Positions 29,201-38,600 of a stretch of 64,000 nt of DNA are shown piece after piece. The position numbers and the translations under genes were made by a program. Within the stretch, counting starts at the first letter, position 1. Each line of letters opens with the position of its first letter. This DNA comes from Chondrus crispus. Lineage: Eukaryota > Rhodophyta > Florideophyceae > Gigartinales > Gigartinaceae. Below the pieces are notes generated by a model. That model had not been told where the DNA came from. It was given only the letters and a program-made list of their open reading frames with translations, and searched no databases. The DNA is taken from assembly GCF_000350225.1 (NCBI RefSeq), contig NW_005179203.1:254443-318442 (forward strand), in the 5' to 3' direction.

Positions 29201-30348
29201 TTAGCCTTCCTCATCCTGCTAACAGAGATGAGGTTACATACCAGCGTTGGGACACACAACACATCAGTAAAACGTACTGTGGTCGTAGTACCACGTACTG
29301 TGGTCGTACATAAAACTGATCCCGTACCAATGACCTCCGCGGGATTTCCAGTACCGACGGACACGCAATGCTTTTGAGTTGATTTCTCGAGTGTCTCAAA
29401 TAGTGCAGTGTCGTTGCACATGTGTGCGGAGGCCCTGGAGTCGATGTACCACTTCTCACGTAGCGTCCCAGACAGATTAGTCTTGGTATGGTCTTTAGTA
29501 GTTGCCAGCGAGATGTCCACATAGGCGCTGTCGCTGTCACCTGGTCGTTTCTGATGATAGCTCTTCCTGCGGGGCGTCTGATTCCGCGGTTGACCGCGGT
29601 TCCGGCGTCTGTCAATGCGCTTCTTCGCCAGTTGGGGCCTGTAGCTCGGGCTATTAGGATTGACGAAGCAATCCTGTTTGCTGTGTCTGATCTTCCTGCA
29701 GAATTCGCAAGTCCCTTCCCTGGTGGTTAGCGCGGTAGTGGAGGTACCAGCGCCGGAGAGGGATTCCACTTCATGTTCAACTTCACATGCAACCAGATAG
29801 GCCAAAGCATCATGATAACATTTTGCAGTAGCCTTAATCACGCCTGCAGGAATGGCGAAGTGCTCATCAAGTCCCCTTAGCAGTGCTCGCTTCTTCTCTG
29901 ATTCGGTTAGAAAGTGACCAATAGCTGCTAGCTTGTTCTCGAACTCGTTGAGTCGGTTCGAGAATTGAAGCACCTTCTCACCAGATTCCATGCGAGCATT
30001 CTGATACTGGCTTAGATAGGCATCCACACGAGCCTCAGAGACAGTAGAGAACATAGTACGAAGTGTTGTCCATACTTTGTTCGCATAACGGAGCGTGATA
30101 ACTGAAGCACTGATAGAGTCATCGATGGTTAGAACGATGGTCGTGAGCGCGAGGTCCTTCCTCCTCTCATACTTCGCAAGATCTCCTTCTTCAGTTGGTG
30201 GGCGTTCGGTCCCAGCTACGATGTTCCAAAGCCCCTTTGCGCGAAGTATGAACTCCATTTTGTGCGCCCAGAGGTAGTAGTTCTCTGAAGTGAGTGATGC
30301 GATGCGATAGCTTGACGTGTCGACGGTGCCTTCTCTGATGGAGTCCAT
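26272..30348 (-). CDS. Copia Gag-Pol polyprotein, array copy 1 (protease mutated)
   Basis: 1,358 codons in one frame. UBN2-type Gag (~10-200); zinc knuckle C214-X2-C-X4-H-X4-C227; retropepsin near 302; GAG-pre-integrase H-H-C-C zinc motif (~443-479); integrase core D508, D576, E612 (D,D35E); reverse transcriptase ~865-1110 with YVDD at 1030-1033; RNase H with the YTDSDFA motif near 1200. This order (integrase before RT) defines Ty1/copia. The protease active site reads D-S-R instead of D-S-G, which should abolish cleavage, and the knuckle Gly is Arg (KIRHSKQ). Otherwise intact. It differs from copy 2 at about seven residues. Confidence 0.95.
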   Translation of the reverse strand: MDSIREGTVDTSSYRIASLTSENYYLWAHKMEFILRAKGLWNIVAGTERPPTEEGDLAKYERRKDLALTTIVLTIDDSISASVITLRYANKVWTTLRTMFSTVSEARVDAYLSQYQNARMESGEKVLQFSNRLNEFENKLAAIGHFLTESEKKRALLRGLDEHFAIPAGVIKATAKCYHDALAYLVACEVEHEVESLSGAGTSTTALTTREGTCEFCRKIRHSKQDCFVNPNSPSYRPQLAKKRIDRRRNRGQPRNQTPRRKSYHQKRPGDSDSAYVDISLATTKDHTKTNLSGTLREKWYIDSRASAHMCNDTALFETLEKSTQKHCVSVGTGNPAEVIGTGSVLCTTTVRGTTTTVRFTDVLCVPTLVCNLISVSRMRKAKLKTTFDSDSNGDGMCQVTTRDGKVEYLHGIESTSAGLYEAVLKPTAKSSDAVLAVSQEQWHERLGHASESTMKKSLSLVRGVQLQDVKDLLSCESCRVSKSTRAPRPLREESRKTTKPLDLVHTDLVGPFRTSSLGGCRYFMPLYDDASAFSLIRFLKSKTEAGAALKSMIMELEKLKTGSCRTSLVRRVRSDNGTEFMSRNLKQWLSNRGITQEFTAPYSPESNGKAERLNRTLLDMSRTMMVAAEDLPHKNRMWAEAVNFSNYLRNRMFTSAGHCQDMTPFECVTGQKPHLAHIRKFGSKAYAHIPKAKRRGKFEPRADSGYCVGVGCGNGYRIFLPQLHAVVISRDVQFDETKSTVPPAADVGPAEQHCDIEEMLDSDKPQLIPPVLNPVPTPTTTDTVPHESTMDLTYVPTLRRSSRTVRTPRKYSPEDSAMVLALVHHMGNEDPHVPLTYKQAVDCSESEKWKAAMDEEISQLNKNTWKLVPLPPGKKAVRSKWVYLNKTDAQQRVTRQRARLVAKGFTQRYGIDYDEVFSPVAKYSTVRFVLAMATQEQLELLQLDVKAAFLNGELKEEIYMEQPFGYCNPDHPDFVYRLFRAIYGLKQASRAWHMLCDTFLKSIGCVQSDADKSLYQLVLKGDKVFILVYVDDMLLAGRSMEVLREVAEIIGNRFAIRIEKKVTKFLGIVIDRYSEKGETHIHSAAMITHMLETFNMTTCRSVSNPLAPGTVLNTAQRKQDSYSEGMDQKPYRQLVGSLLYLANTTRPDIAFSTSLLSRFLERPSSQHWEAAKRVLRYLSGTKTLGIRFSLNNKAGLHGYTDSDFAADKETRRSVSGFAFKFAGGSISWRSKKQEATAQSTLEAEFVAMSYAAREAVWLRRLFRECFPSNTTLPATVVFGDNEGAMNLAYNDVVNERSKHIAVKYFFSKEKVKDGTIVFNYIQTSENAADIFTKILCVATHTEMIHKLGMSHSYTSQQ

Positions 30349-30530
30349 GATTCCTTCTGTTCTCGACGGGTATCGGAGCGATGCTCCACAATAGCCCGGA
30401 GGGTTCTAACACAGGTCTGATGTAGCCCGATGAACTCAAGCGCCGAGCGGTACAGTAAAAGTTGTGATTTCGGGTCCTGGTGTCGTGACAGATTCACAGG
30501 TGCGCAATTGGCGTCCTGGGCGGCATAACC

Positions 30531-30954
30531 TGATAAAACTCACGGAAGATGTCGTCGTGGTTTACTCGTTTTTGTGTTCTGTAGTTTTCATGCTGTCGTT
30601 GCTCGGATCTTTGTGCTTAAGTTCACAGGTTTCTCGCAGCCCTACATTACGTGCTATGTGACAAGAGTACCCGTAATTGGTCTAATACTTGCCGTATTAC
30701 AGTAATACCATCCGTATGGCTACGAGGCGACTAACCCGCTATCGGGTGCAGCACATGTTAGCTCTCTGGGGATCCGACGTGGACGCAAATGCTCGCGCGT
30801 GCGTGGACCACCGAATTTCGGGGACCTTGATTTCGAGTCCGTATTCAATGGTTCTATTTTTGGGTCCGATTTCAGAACCCACAAATTGCCCATCGGTCCA
30901 TTACAGTACCAACCCTGTGGCGGATCAAGGTTGATACTGGTGCCGAATTCAACA
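30531..30954 (-). repeat. Copia LTR2, shared by copies 1 and 2
   Basis: 424 bp, apparently identical to LTR1 and LTR3 by eye. Acts as 5' LTR of copy 1 and 3' LTR of copy 2. The PBS on the minus strand, GGTTATGCCGCCC, follows at 30530-30518. Confidence 0.93.
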
Positions 30955-30977
30955 CTCCCCCTCAATCTTGCATCCCA

Positions 30978-33900
30978 CTATTGCTGTGATGTGTAACTAT
31001 GACTCATACCTAACTTGTGGATCATTTCCGTGTGGGTAGCGACGCACAATATCTTAGTGAAGATGTCAGCGGCATTTTCGGATGTCTGGATGTAGTTGAA
31101 GACGATGGTGCCATCTTTGACCTTCTCCTTCGAGAAGAAGTACTTGACGGCGATGTGCTTGGACCTTTCGTTCACCACGTCATTGTAAGCGAGGTTCATG
31201 GCTCCCTCGTTGTCCCCAAACACTACTGTAGCTGGCAACGTAGTGTTGGACGGAAAGCATTCCCTGAACAACCGACGGAGCCACACTGCTTCGCGCGCTG
31301 CGTACGACATAGCTACAAACTCTGCTTCCAGGGTCGACTGGGCGGTAGCCTCCTGCTTTTTACTTCTCCAGCTGATGGATCCGCCAGCAAACTTGAATGC
31401 GAATCCACTAACGCTGCGCCGTGTCTCCTTGTCAGCAGCAAAATCTGAGTCGGTGTACCCGTGTAGCCCGGCCTTGTTGTTCAGGCTGAACCGGATGCCG
31501 AGGGTTTTTGTCCCCGAAAGATAGCGCAAGACGCGCTTTGCTGCTTCCCAGTGTTGAGAGGAAGGTCTCTCCAGGAACCTTGAGAGAAGACTTGTGGAGA
31601 ACGCGATGTCGGGACGTGTGGTGTTCGCCAAGTACAGTAGCGAGCCAACAAGTTGGCGATAAGGCTTTTGGTCCATGCCCTCGCTGTAAGAATCCTGTTT
31701 GCGTTGTGCTGTATTCAGCACTGTACCGGGAGCAAGGGGGTTAGATACACTCCTGCAAGTCGTCATGTTGAAAGTTTCAAGCATGTGTGTAATCATAGCT
31801 GCACTGTGGATATGGGTCTCCCCCTTTTCGCTGTATCGGGCAATGACGATACCGAGAAACTTAGTGACTTTCTTTTCTATGCCAATTGCGAAGCGGTTGC
31901 CAATAATCTCAGCTACTTCTCTCAAAACTTCCATGCTCCGTCCGGCGAGTAGCATATCGTCAACGTAGACGAGGATGAACACTTTGTCTCCTTTGAGCAC
32001 CAGCTGGTACAGGCTCTTGTCTGCATCCGACTGAACACATCCAATTGACTTCAAAAAGGTATCACAAAGCATGTGCCATGCTCTCGAGGCTTGCTTCAAA
32101 CCATAGATGGCTCGAAAAAGACGGTAGACAAAATCTGGATGATCTGGGTTACAGTAGCCAAAAGGTTGTTCCATATAGATCTCCTCCTTCAGTTCCCCGT
32201 TCAAGAAAGCCGCCTTGACATCCAGCTGCAGCAGCTCGAGCTGCTCTTGGGTTGCCATTGCGAGGACGAATCGTACCGTACTGTACTTCGCAACTGGGGA
32301 GAACACTTCATCGTAATCGATCCCATAGCGCTGCGTGAATCCTTTCGCGACTAGTCGAGCACGCTGCCGAGTAACACGTTGCTGAGCATCAGTCTTATTG
32401 AGGTAAACCCACTTAGACCTTACTGCTTTCTTCCCAGGGGGTAGCGGTACAAGTTTCCATGTGTTCTTATTTAGCTGCGAGATTTCCTCATCCATTGCTG
32501 CTTTCCATTTCTCACTTTCGGAGCAATCCACCGCCTGCTTGTATGTAAGCGGGACATGGGGATCTTCATTGCCCATGTGATGTACGAGAGCAAGAACCAT
32601 GGCGGAGTCTTCCGGCGAGTACTTGCGTGGGGTTCGTACTGTACGGCTGGAGCGGCGCAAAGTTGGGACGTACGTCAGGTCCATTGTGGACTCATGCGGT
32701 ACTGTATCGGTAGTCGTAGGTGTTGGTACTGGGTTTAATACAGGTGGTATAAGCTGTGGTTTGTCCGAGTCAAGCATCTCCTCAATGTCACAATGTTGCT
32801 CCGCAGGACCTACGTCCGCAGCTGGGGGTACAGTAGATTTGGTTTCATCGAATTGCACATCTCTGGAGATGACTACTGCATGTAGTTGCGGTAGAAATAT
32901 GCGGTACCCATTTCCACATCCAACGCCGACACAGTATCCACTGTCTGCTCGAGGTTCAAACTTTCCTCGTCGCTTTGCCTTGGGGATGTGGGCATATGCC
33001 TTGCTTCCAAACTTCCGAATGTGTGCGAGGTGAGGCTTCTGGCCAGTGACACACTCGAAGGGTGTCATGTCCTGCCAGTGCCCGGCAGATGTGAACATGC
33101 GATTTCGAAGGTAGTTTGAGAAGTTTACGGCTTCTGCCCACATCCGATTTTTGTGAGGAAGGTCTTCTGCAGCCACCATCATTGTGCGAGACATGTCGAG
33201 AAGGGTCCTGTTTAGTCGCTCGGCTTTGCCGTTAGACTCCGGCGAGTACGGGGCAGTGAATTCCTGCGTAATGCCTCGATTGGACAACCATTGCTTTAGG
33301 TTTCTAGACATGAATTCAGTTCCGTTATCAGACCGTACCCTCCTAACCAATGACGTGCGGCAGCTCCCAGTTTTCAGCTTCTCCAGTTCCATTATCATTG
33401 ACTTCAGTGCTGCTCCTGCTTCTGTCTTAGATTTGAGAAATCTTATTAGCGAGAAAGCAGATGCGTCGTCGTAGAGGGGCATAAAGTAGCGGCACCCGCC
33501 AAGCGAAGAAGTCCTGAAGGGACCTACCAGGTCCGTGTGCACGAGATCGAGCGGCTTTGTGGTCTTGCGGGACTCTTCACGCAATGGTCGAGGGGCTCTG
33601 GTCGACTTTGAAACTCTACAGGACTCACAGCTCAACAAGTCCTTCACGTCCTGTAGCTGAACTCCACGTACGAGGGAAAGGGACTTCTTCATTGTCGACT
33701 CACTGGCATGACCGAGTCTTTCGTGCCACTGCTCTTGTGAGACTGCCAACACAGCGTCGGAGGATTTTGCAGTCGGTTTCAGTACCGCTTCATACAGTCC
33801 AGCAGAAGTGCTTTCAATTCCGTGCAGATACTCCACTTTGCCGTCTCTCGTAGTGACTTGACACATACCATCTCCATTACTGTCCGAGTCGAACGTGGTT

Positions 33901-35054
33901 TTGAGCTTAGCCTTCCTCATCCTGCTAACAGAGATGAGGTTACATACCAGCGTTGGGACACACAACACATCAGTAAAACGTACTGTGGTCGTAGTACCAC
34001 GTACTGTGGTCGTACATAAAACTGATCCCGTACCAATGACCTCCGCGGGATTTCCAGTACCGACGGACACGCAATGCTTTTGAGTTGATTTCTCGAGTGT
34101 CTCAAATAGTGCAGTGTCGTTGCACATGTGTGCGGAGGCCCTGGAGTCGATGTACCACTTCTCACGTAGCGTCCCAGACAGATTAGTCTTGGTATGGTCT
34201 TTAGTAGTTGCCAGCGAGATGTCCACATAGGCGCTGTCGCTGTCACCTGGTCGTTTCTGATGATAGCTCTTCCTGCGGGGCGTCTGATTCCGCGGTTGAC
34301 CGCGGTTCCGGCGTCTGTCAATGCGCTTCTTCGCCAGTTGGGGCCTGTAGCTCGGGCTATTAGGATTGAAGAAGCAATCCTGTTTGCTGTGTCTGATCTT
34401 CCTGCAGAATTCGCAAGTCCCTTCCCTGGTGGTTAGCGCGGTAGTGGAGGTACCAGCGCCGGAGAGGGATTCCACTTCATGTTCAACTTCACATGCAACC
34501 AGATAGGCCAAAGCATCATGATAACATTTTGCAGTAGCCTTAATCACGCCTGCAGGAATGGCGAAGTGCTCATCAAGTCCCCTTAGCAGTGCTCGCTTCT
34601 TCTCTGATTCGGTTAGAGAGTGACCAATAGCTGCTAGCTTGTTCTCGAACTCGTTGAGTCGGTTCGAGAATTGAAGCACCTTCTCACCAGATTCCATGCG
34701 AGCATTCTGATACTGGCTTAGATAGGCATCCACACGAGCCTCAGAGACAGTAGAGAACATAGTACGAAGTGTTGTCCATACTTTGTTCGCATCACGGAGC
34801 GTGATAACTGAAGCACTGATAGAGTCGTCGATGGTTAGAACGATGGTCGTGAGCGCGAGGTCCTTCCTCCTCTCATACTTCGCAAGATCTCCTTCTTCAG
34901 TTGGTGGGCGTTCGGTCCCAGCTACGATGTTCCAAAGCCCCTTTGCGCGAAGTATGAACTCCATTTTGTGCGCCCAGAGGTAGTAGTTCTGTGAAGTGAG
35001 TGATGCGATGCGATAGCTTGACGTGTCGACGGTGCCTTCTCTGATGGAGTCCAT
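30978..35054 (-). CDS. Copia Gag-Pol polyprotein, array copy 2 (protease mutated)
   Basis: 1,358 codons with the same domains and catalytic residues as copy 1. It shares with copy 1 the D-S-R protease site and the Arg in the zinc knuckle, so these two copies descend from one damaged parent. The integrase D,D35E triad, the YVDD box and RNase H are intact. Small differences from copy 1 include Gln for Glu near residue 22, Asp for Tyr near 88 and Trp for Cys near 660. Confidence 0.95.
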   Translation of the reverse strand: MDSIREGTVDTSSYRIASLTSQNYYLWAHKMEFILRAKGLWNIVAGTERPPTEEGDLAKYERRKDLALTTIVLTIDDSISASVITLRDANKVWTTLRTMFSTVSEARVDAYLSQYQNARMESGEKVLQFSNRLNEFENKLAAIGHSLTESEKKRALLRGLDEHFAIPAGVIKATAKCYHDALAYLVACEVEHEVESLSGAGTSTTALTTREGTCEFCRKIRHSKQDCFFNPNSPSYRPQLAKKRIDRRRNRGQPRNQTPRRKSYHQKRPGDSDSAYVDISLATTKDHTKTNLSGTLREKWYIDSRASAHMCNDTALFETLEKSTQKHCVSVGTGNPAEVIGTGSVLCTTTVRGTTTTVRFTDVLCVPTLVCNLISVSRMRKAKLKTTFDSDSNGDGMCQVTTRDGKVEYLHGIESTSAGLYEAVLKPTAKSSDAVLAVSQEQWHERLGHASESTMKKSLSLVRGVQLQDVKDLLSCESCRVSKSTRAPRPLREESRKTTKPLDLVHTDLVGPFRTSSLGGCRYFMPLYDDASAFSLIRFLKSKTEAGAALKSMIMELEKLKTGSCRTSLVRRVRSDNGTEFMSRNLKQWLSNRGITQEFTAPYSPESNGKAERLNRTLLDMSRTMMVAAEDLPHKNRMWAEAVNFSNYLRNRMFTSAGHWQDMTPFECVTGQKPHLAHIRKFGSKAYAHIPKAKRRGKFEPRADSGYCVGVGCGNGYRIFLPQLHAVVISRDVQFDETKSTVPPAADVGPAEQHCDIEEMLDSDKPQLIPPVLNPVPTPTTTDTVPHESTMDLTYVPTLRRSSRTVRTPRKYSPEDSAMVLALVHHMGNEDPHVPLTYKQAVDCSESEKWKAAMDEEISQLNKNTWKLVPLPPGKKAVRSKWVYLNKTDAQQRVTRQRARLVAKGFTQRYGIDYDEVFSPVAKYSTVRFVLAMATQEQLELLQLDVKAAFLNGELKEEIYMEQPFGYCNPDHPDFVYRLFRAIYGLKQASRAWHMLCDTFLKSIGCVQSDADKSLYQLVLKGDKVFILVYVDDMLLAGRSMEVLREVAEIIGNRFAIGIEKKVTKFLGIVIARYSEKGETHIHSAAMITHMLETFNMTTCRSVSNPLAPGTVLNTAQRKQDSYSEGMDQKPYRQLVGSLLYLANTTRPDIAFSTSLLSRFLERPSSQHWEAAKRVLRYLSGTKTLGIRFSLNNKAGLHGYTDSDFAADKETRRSVSGFAFKFAGGSISWRSKKQEATAQSTLEAEFVAMSYAAREAVWLRRLFRECFPSNTTLPATVVFGDNEGAMNLAYNDVVNERSKHIAVKYFFSKEKVKDGTIVFNYIQTSENAADIFTKILCVATHTEMIHKLGMSHSYTSQQ

Positions 35055-35236
35055 GATTCCTTCTGTTCTCGACGGGTATCGGAGCGATGCTCGACAATAG
35101 CCCGGAGGGTTCTAACACAGGTCTGATGTAGCCGGATGAACTCAAGCGCCGAGCGGTACAGTAAAAGTTGTGATTTCGGGTCCTGGTGTCGTGACAGATT
35201 CACAGGTGCGCAATTGGCGTCCTGGGCGGCATAACC

Positions 35237-35660
35237 TGATAAAACTCACGGAAGATGTCGTCGTGGTTTACTCGTTTTTGTGTTCTGTAGTTTTCATGCT
35301 GTCGTTGCTCGGATCTTTGTGCTTAAGTTCACAGGTTTCTCGCAGCCCTACATTACGTGCTATGTGACAAGAGTACCCGTAATTGGTCTAATACTTGCCG
35401 TATTACAGTAATACCATCCGTATGGCTACGAGGCGACTAACCCGCTATCGGGTGCAGCACATGTTAGCTCTCTGGGGATCCGACGTGGACGCAAATGCTC
35501 GCGCGTGCGTGGACCACCGAATTTCGGGGACCTTGATTTCGAGTCCGTATTCAATGGTTCTATTTTTGGGTCCGATTTCAGAACCCACAAATTGCCCATC
35601 GGTCCATTACAGTACCAACCCTGTGGCGGATCAAGGTTGATACTGGTGCCGAATTCAACA
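35237..35660 (-). repeat. Copia LTR3, shared by copies 2 and 3
   Basis: 424 bp, apparently identical to LTR1 and LTR2. Confidence 0.93.
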
Positions 35661-35683
35661 CTCCCCCTCAATCTTGCATCCCA

Positions 35684-38600
35684 CTATTGCTGTGATGTGT
35701 AACTATGACTCATACCTAACTTGTGGATCATTTCCGTGTGGGTAGCGACGCACAATATCTTAGTGAAGATGTCAGCGGCATTTTCGGATGTCTGGATGTA
35801 GTTGAAGACGATGGTGCCATCTTTGACCTTCTCCTTCGAGAAGAAGTACTTGACGGCGATGTGCTTGGACCTTTCGTTCACCACGTCATTGTAAGCGAGG
35901 TTCATGGCTCCCTCGTTGTCCCCAAACACTACTGTAGCTGGCAACGTAGTGTTGGACGGAAAGCATTCCCTGAACAACCGACGGAGCCACACTGCTTCGC
36001 GCGCTGCGTACGACATAGCTACAAACTCTGCTTCCAGGGTCGACTGGGCGGTAGCCTCCTGCTTTTTACTTCTCCAGCTGATGGATCCGCCAGCAAACTT
36101 GAATGCGAATACACTAACGCTGCGCCGTGTCTCCTTGTCAGCAGCAAAATCTGAGTCGGTGTACCCGTGTAGCCCGGCCTTGTTGTTCAGGCTGAACCGG
36201 ATGCCGAGGGTTTTTGTCCCCGAAAGATAGCGCAAGACGCGCTTTGCTGCTTCCCAGTGTTGAGAGGAAGGTCTCTCCAGGAACCTTGAGAGAAGACTTG
36301 TGGAGAACGCGATGTCGGGACGTGTGGTGTTCGCCAAGTACAGTAGCGAGCCAACAAGTTGGCGATAAGGCTTTTGGTCCATGCCCTCGCTGTAAGAATC
36401 CTGTTTGCGTTGTGCTGTATTCAGCACTGTACCGGGAGCAAGGGGGTTAGATACACTCCTGCAAGTCGTCATCATGTTGAAAGTTTCAAGCATGTGTGTA
36501 ATCATAGCTGCACTGTGGATATGGGTCTCCCCCTTTTCGCTGTATCGGGCAATGAGAAACTTAGTGACTTTCTTTTCTATGCCAATTGCGAAGCGGTTGC
36601 CAATAATCTCAGCTACTTCTCTCAAAACTTCCATGCTCCGTCCGGCGAGTAGCATATCGTCAACGTAGACGAGGATGAACACTTTGTCTCCTTTGAGCAC
36701 CAGCTGGTACAGGCTCTTGTCTGCATCCGACTGAACACATCCAATTGACTTCAAAAAGGTATCACAAAGCATGTGCCATGCTCTCGAGGCTTGCTTCAAA
36801 CCATAGATGGCTCGAAAAAGACGGTAGACAAAATCTGGATGATCTGGGTTACAGTAGCCAAAAGGTTGTTCCATATAGATCTCCTCCTTCAGTTCCCCGT
36901 TCAAGAAAGCCGCCTTGACATCCAGCTGCAGCAGCTCGAGCTGCTCTTGGGTTGCCATTGCGAGGACGAATCGTACCGTACTGTACTTCGCAACTGGGGA
37001 GAACACTTCATCGTAATCGATCCCATAGCACTGCGTGAATCCTTTCGCGACTAGTCGAGCACGCTGCCGAGTAACACGTTGCTGAGCATCAGTCTTATTG
37101 AGGTAAACCCACTTAGACCTTACTGCTTTCTTCCCAGGGGGTAGCGGTACAAGTTTCCATGTGTTCTTATTTAGCTGCGAGATTTTCTCATCCATTGCTG
37201 CTTTCCATTTATCACTTTCGGAGCAATCCACCGCCTGCTTGTATGTAAGCGGGACATGGGGATCTTCATTGCTCATGTGATGTACGAGAGCAAGAACCAT
37301 GGCGGAGTCTTCCGGCGAGTACTTGCGTGGGGTTCGTACTGTACGGCTGGAGCGGCGCAAAGTTGGGACGTACGTCAGGTCCATTGTGGACTCATGCGGT
37401 ACTGTATCGGTAGTCGTAGGTGTTGGTACTGAGTTTGATACAGGTGGTATAAGCTGTGGTTTGTCCGAGTCAAGCATCTCCTCAATGTCACAATGTTGCT
37501 CGGCAGGACCTACGTCCGCAGCTGGGGGTACAGTAGATTTGGTTTCATCGAATTGCACATCTCTGGAGATGACTACTGCATGTAGTTGCGGTAGAAATAT
37601 GCGGTACCCATTTCCACATCCAACGCCGACACAGTATCCACTGTCTGCTCGAGGTTCAAACTTTCCTCGTCGCTTTGCCTTGGGGATGTGGGCATATGCC
37701 TTGCTTCCAAACTTCCGAATGTGTGCGAGGTGAGGCTTCTGGCCAGTGACACACTCGAAGGGTGTCATGTCCTTGCAGTGCCCGGCAGATGTGAACATGC
37801 GATTTCGAAGGTACTTTGAGAAGTTTACGGCTTCTGCCCACATCCGGTTTTTGTGAGGAAGGTCTTCTGCAGCCACCATCATTGTGCGAGACATGTCGAG
37901 AAGGGTCCTGTTTAGTCGCTCGGCTTTGCCGTTAGACTCCGGCGAGTACGGGGCAGTGAATTCCTGCGTAATGCCTCGATTGGACAACCATTGCTTTAGG
38001 TTTCTAGACATGAATTCAGTTCCGTTATCAGACCGTACCCTCCTAACCAATGACGTGCGGCAGCTCCCAGTTTTCAGCTTCTCCAGTTCCATTATCATTG
38101 ACTTCAGTGCTGCTCCTGCTTCTGTCTTAGATTTGAGAAATCTTATTAGCGAGAAAGCAGATGCGTCGTCGTAGAGGGGCATAAAGTAGCGGCACCCGCC
38201 AAGCGAAGAAGTCCTGAAGGGACCTACCAGGTCCGTGTGCACGAGATCGAGCGGCTTTGTGGTCTTGCGGGACTCTTCACGCAATGGTCGAGGGGCTCTG
38301 GTCGACTTTGAAACTCTACAGGACTCACAGCTCAACAAGTCCTTCACGTCCTGTAGCTGAACTCCACGTACGAGGGAAAGGGACTTCTTCATTGTCGACT
38401 CACTGGCATGACCGAGTCTTTCGTGCCACTGCTCTTGTGAGACTGCCAACACAGCGTCGGAGGATTTTGCAGTCGGTTTCAGTACCGCTTCATACAGTCC
38501 AGCAGAAGTGCTTTCAATTCCGTGCAGATACTCCACTTTGCCGTCTCTCGTAGTGACTTGACACATACCATCTCCATTACTGTCCGAGTCGAACGTGGTT

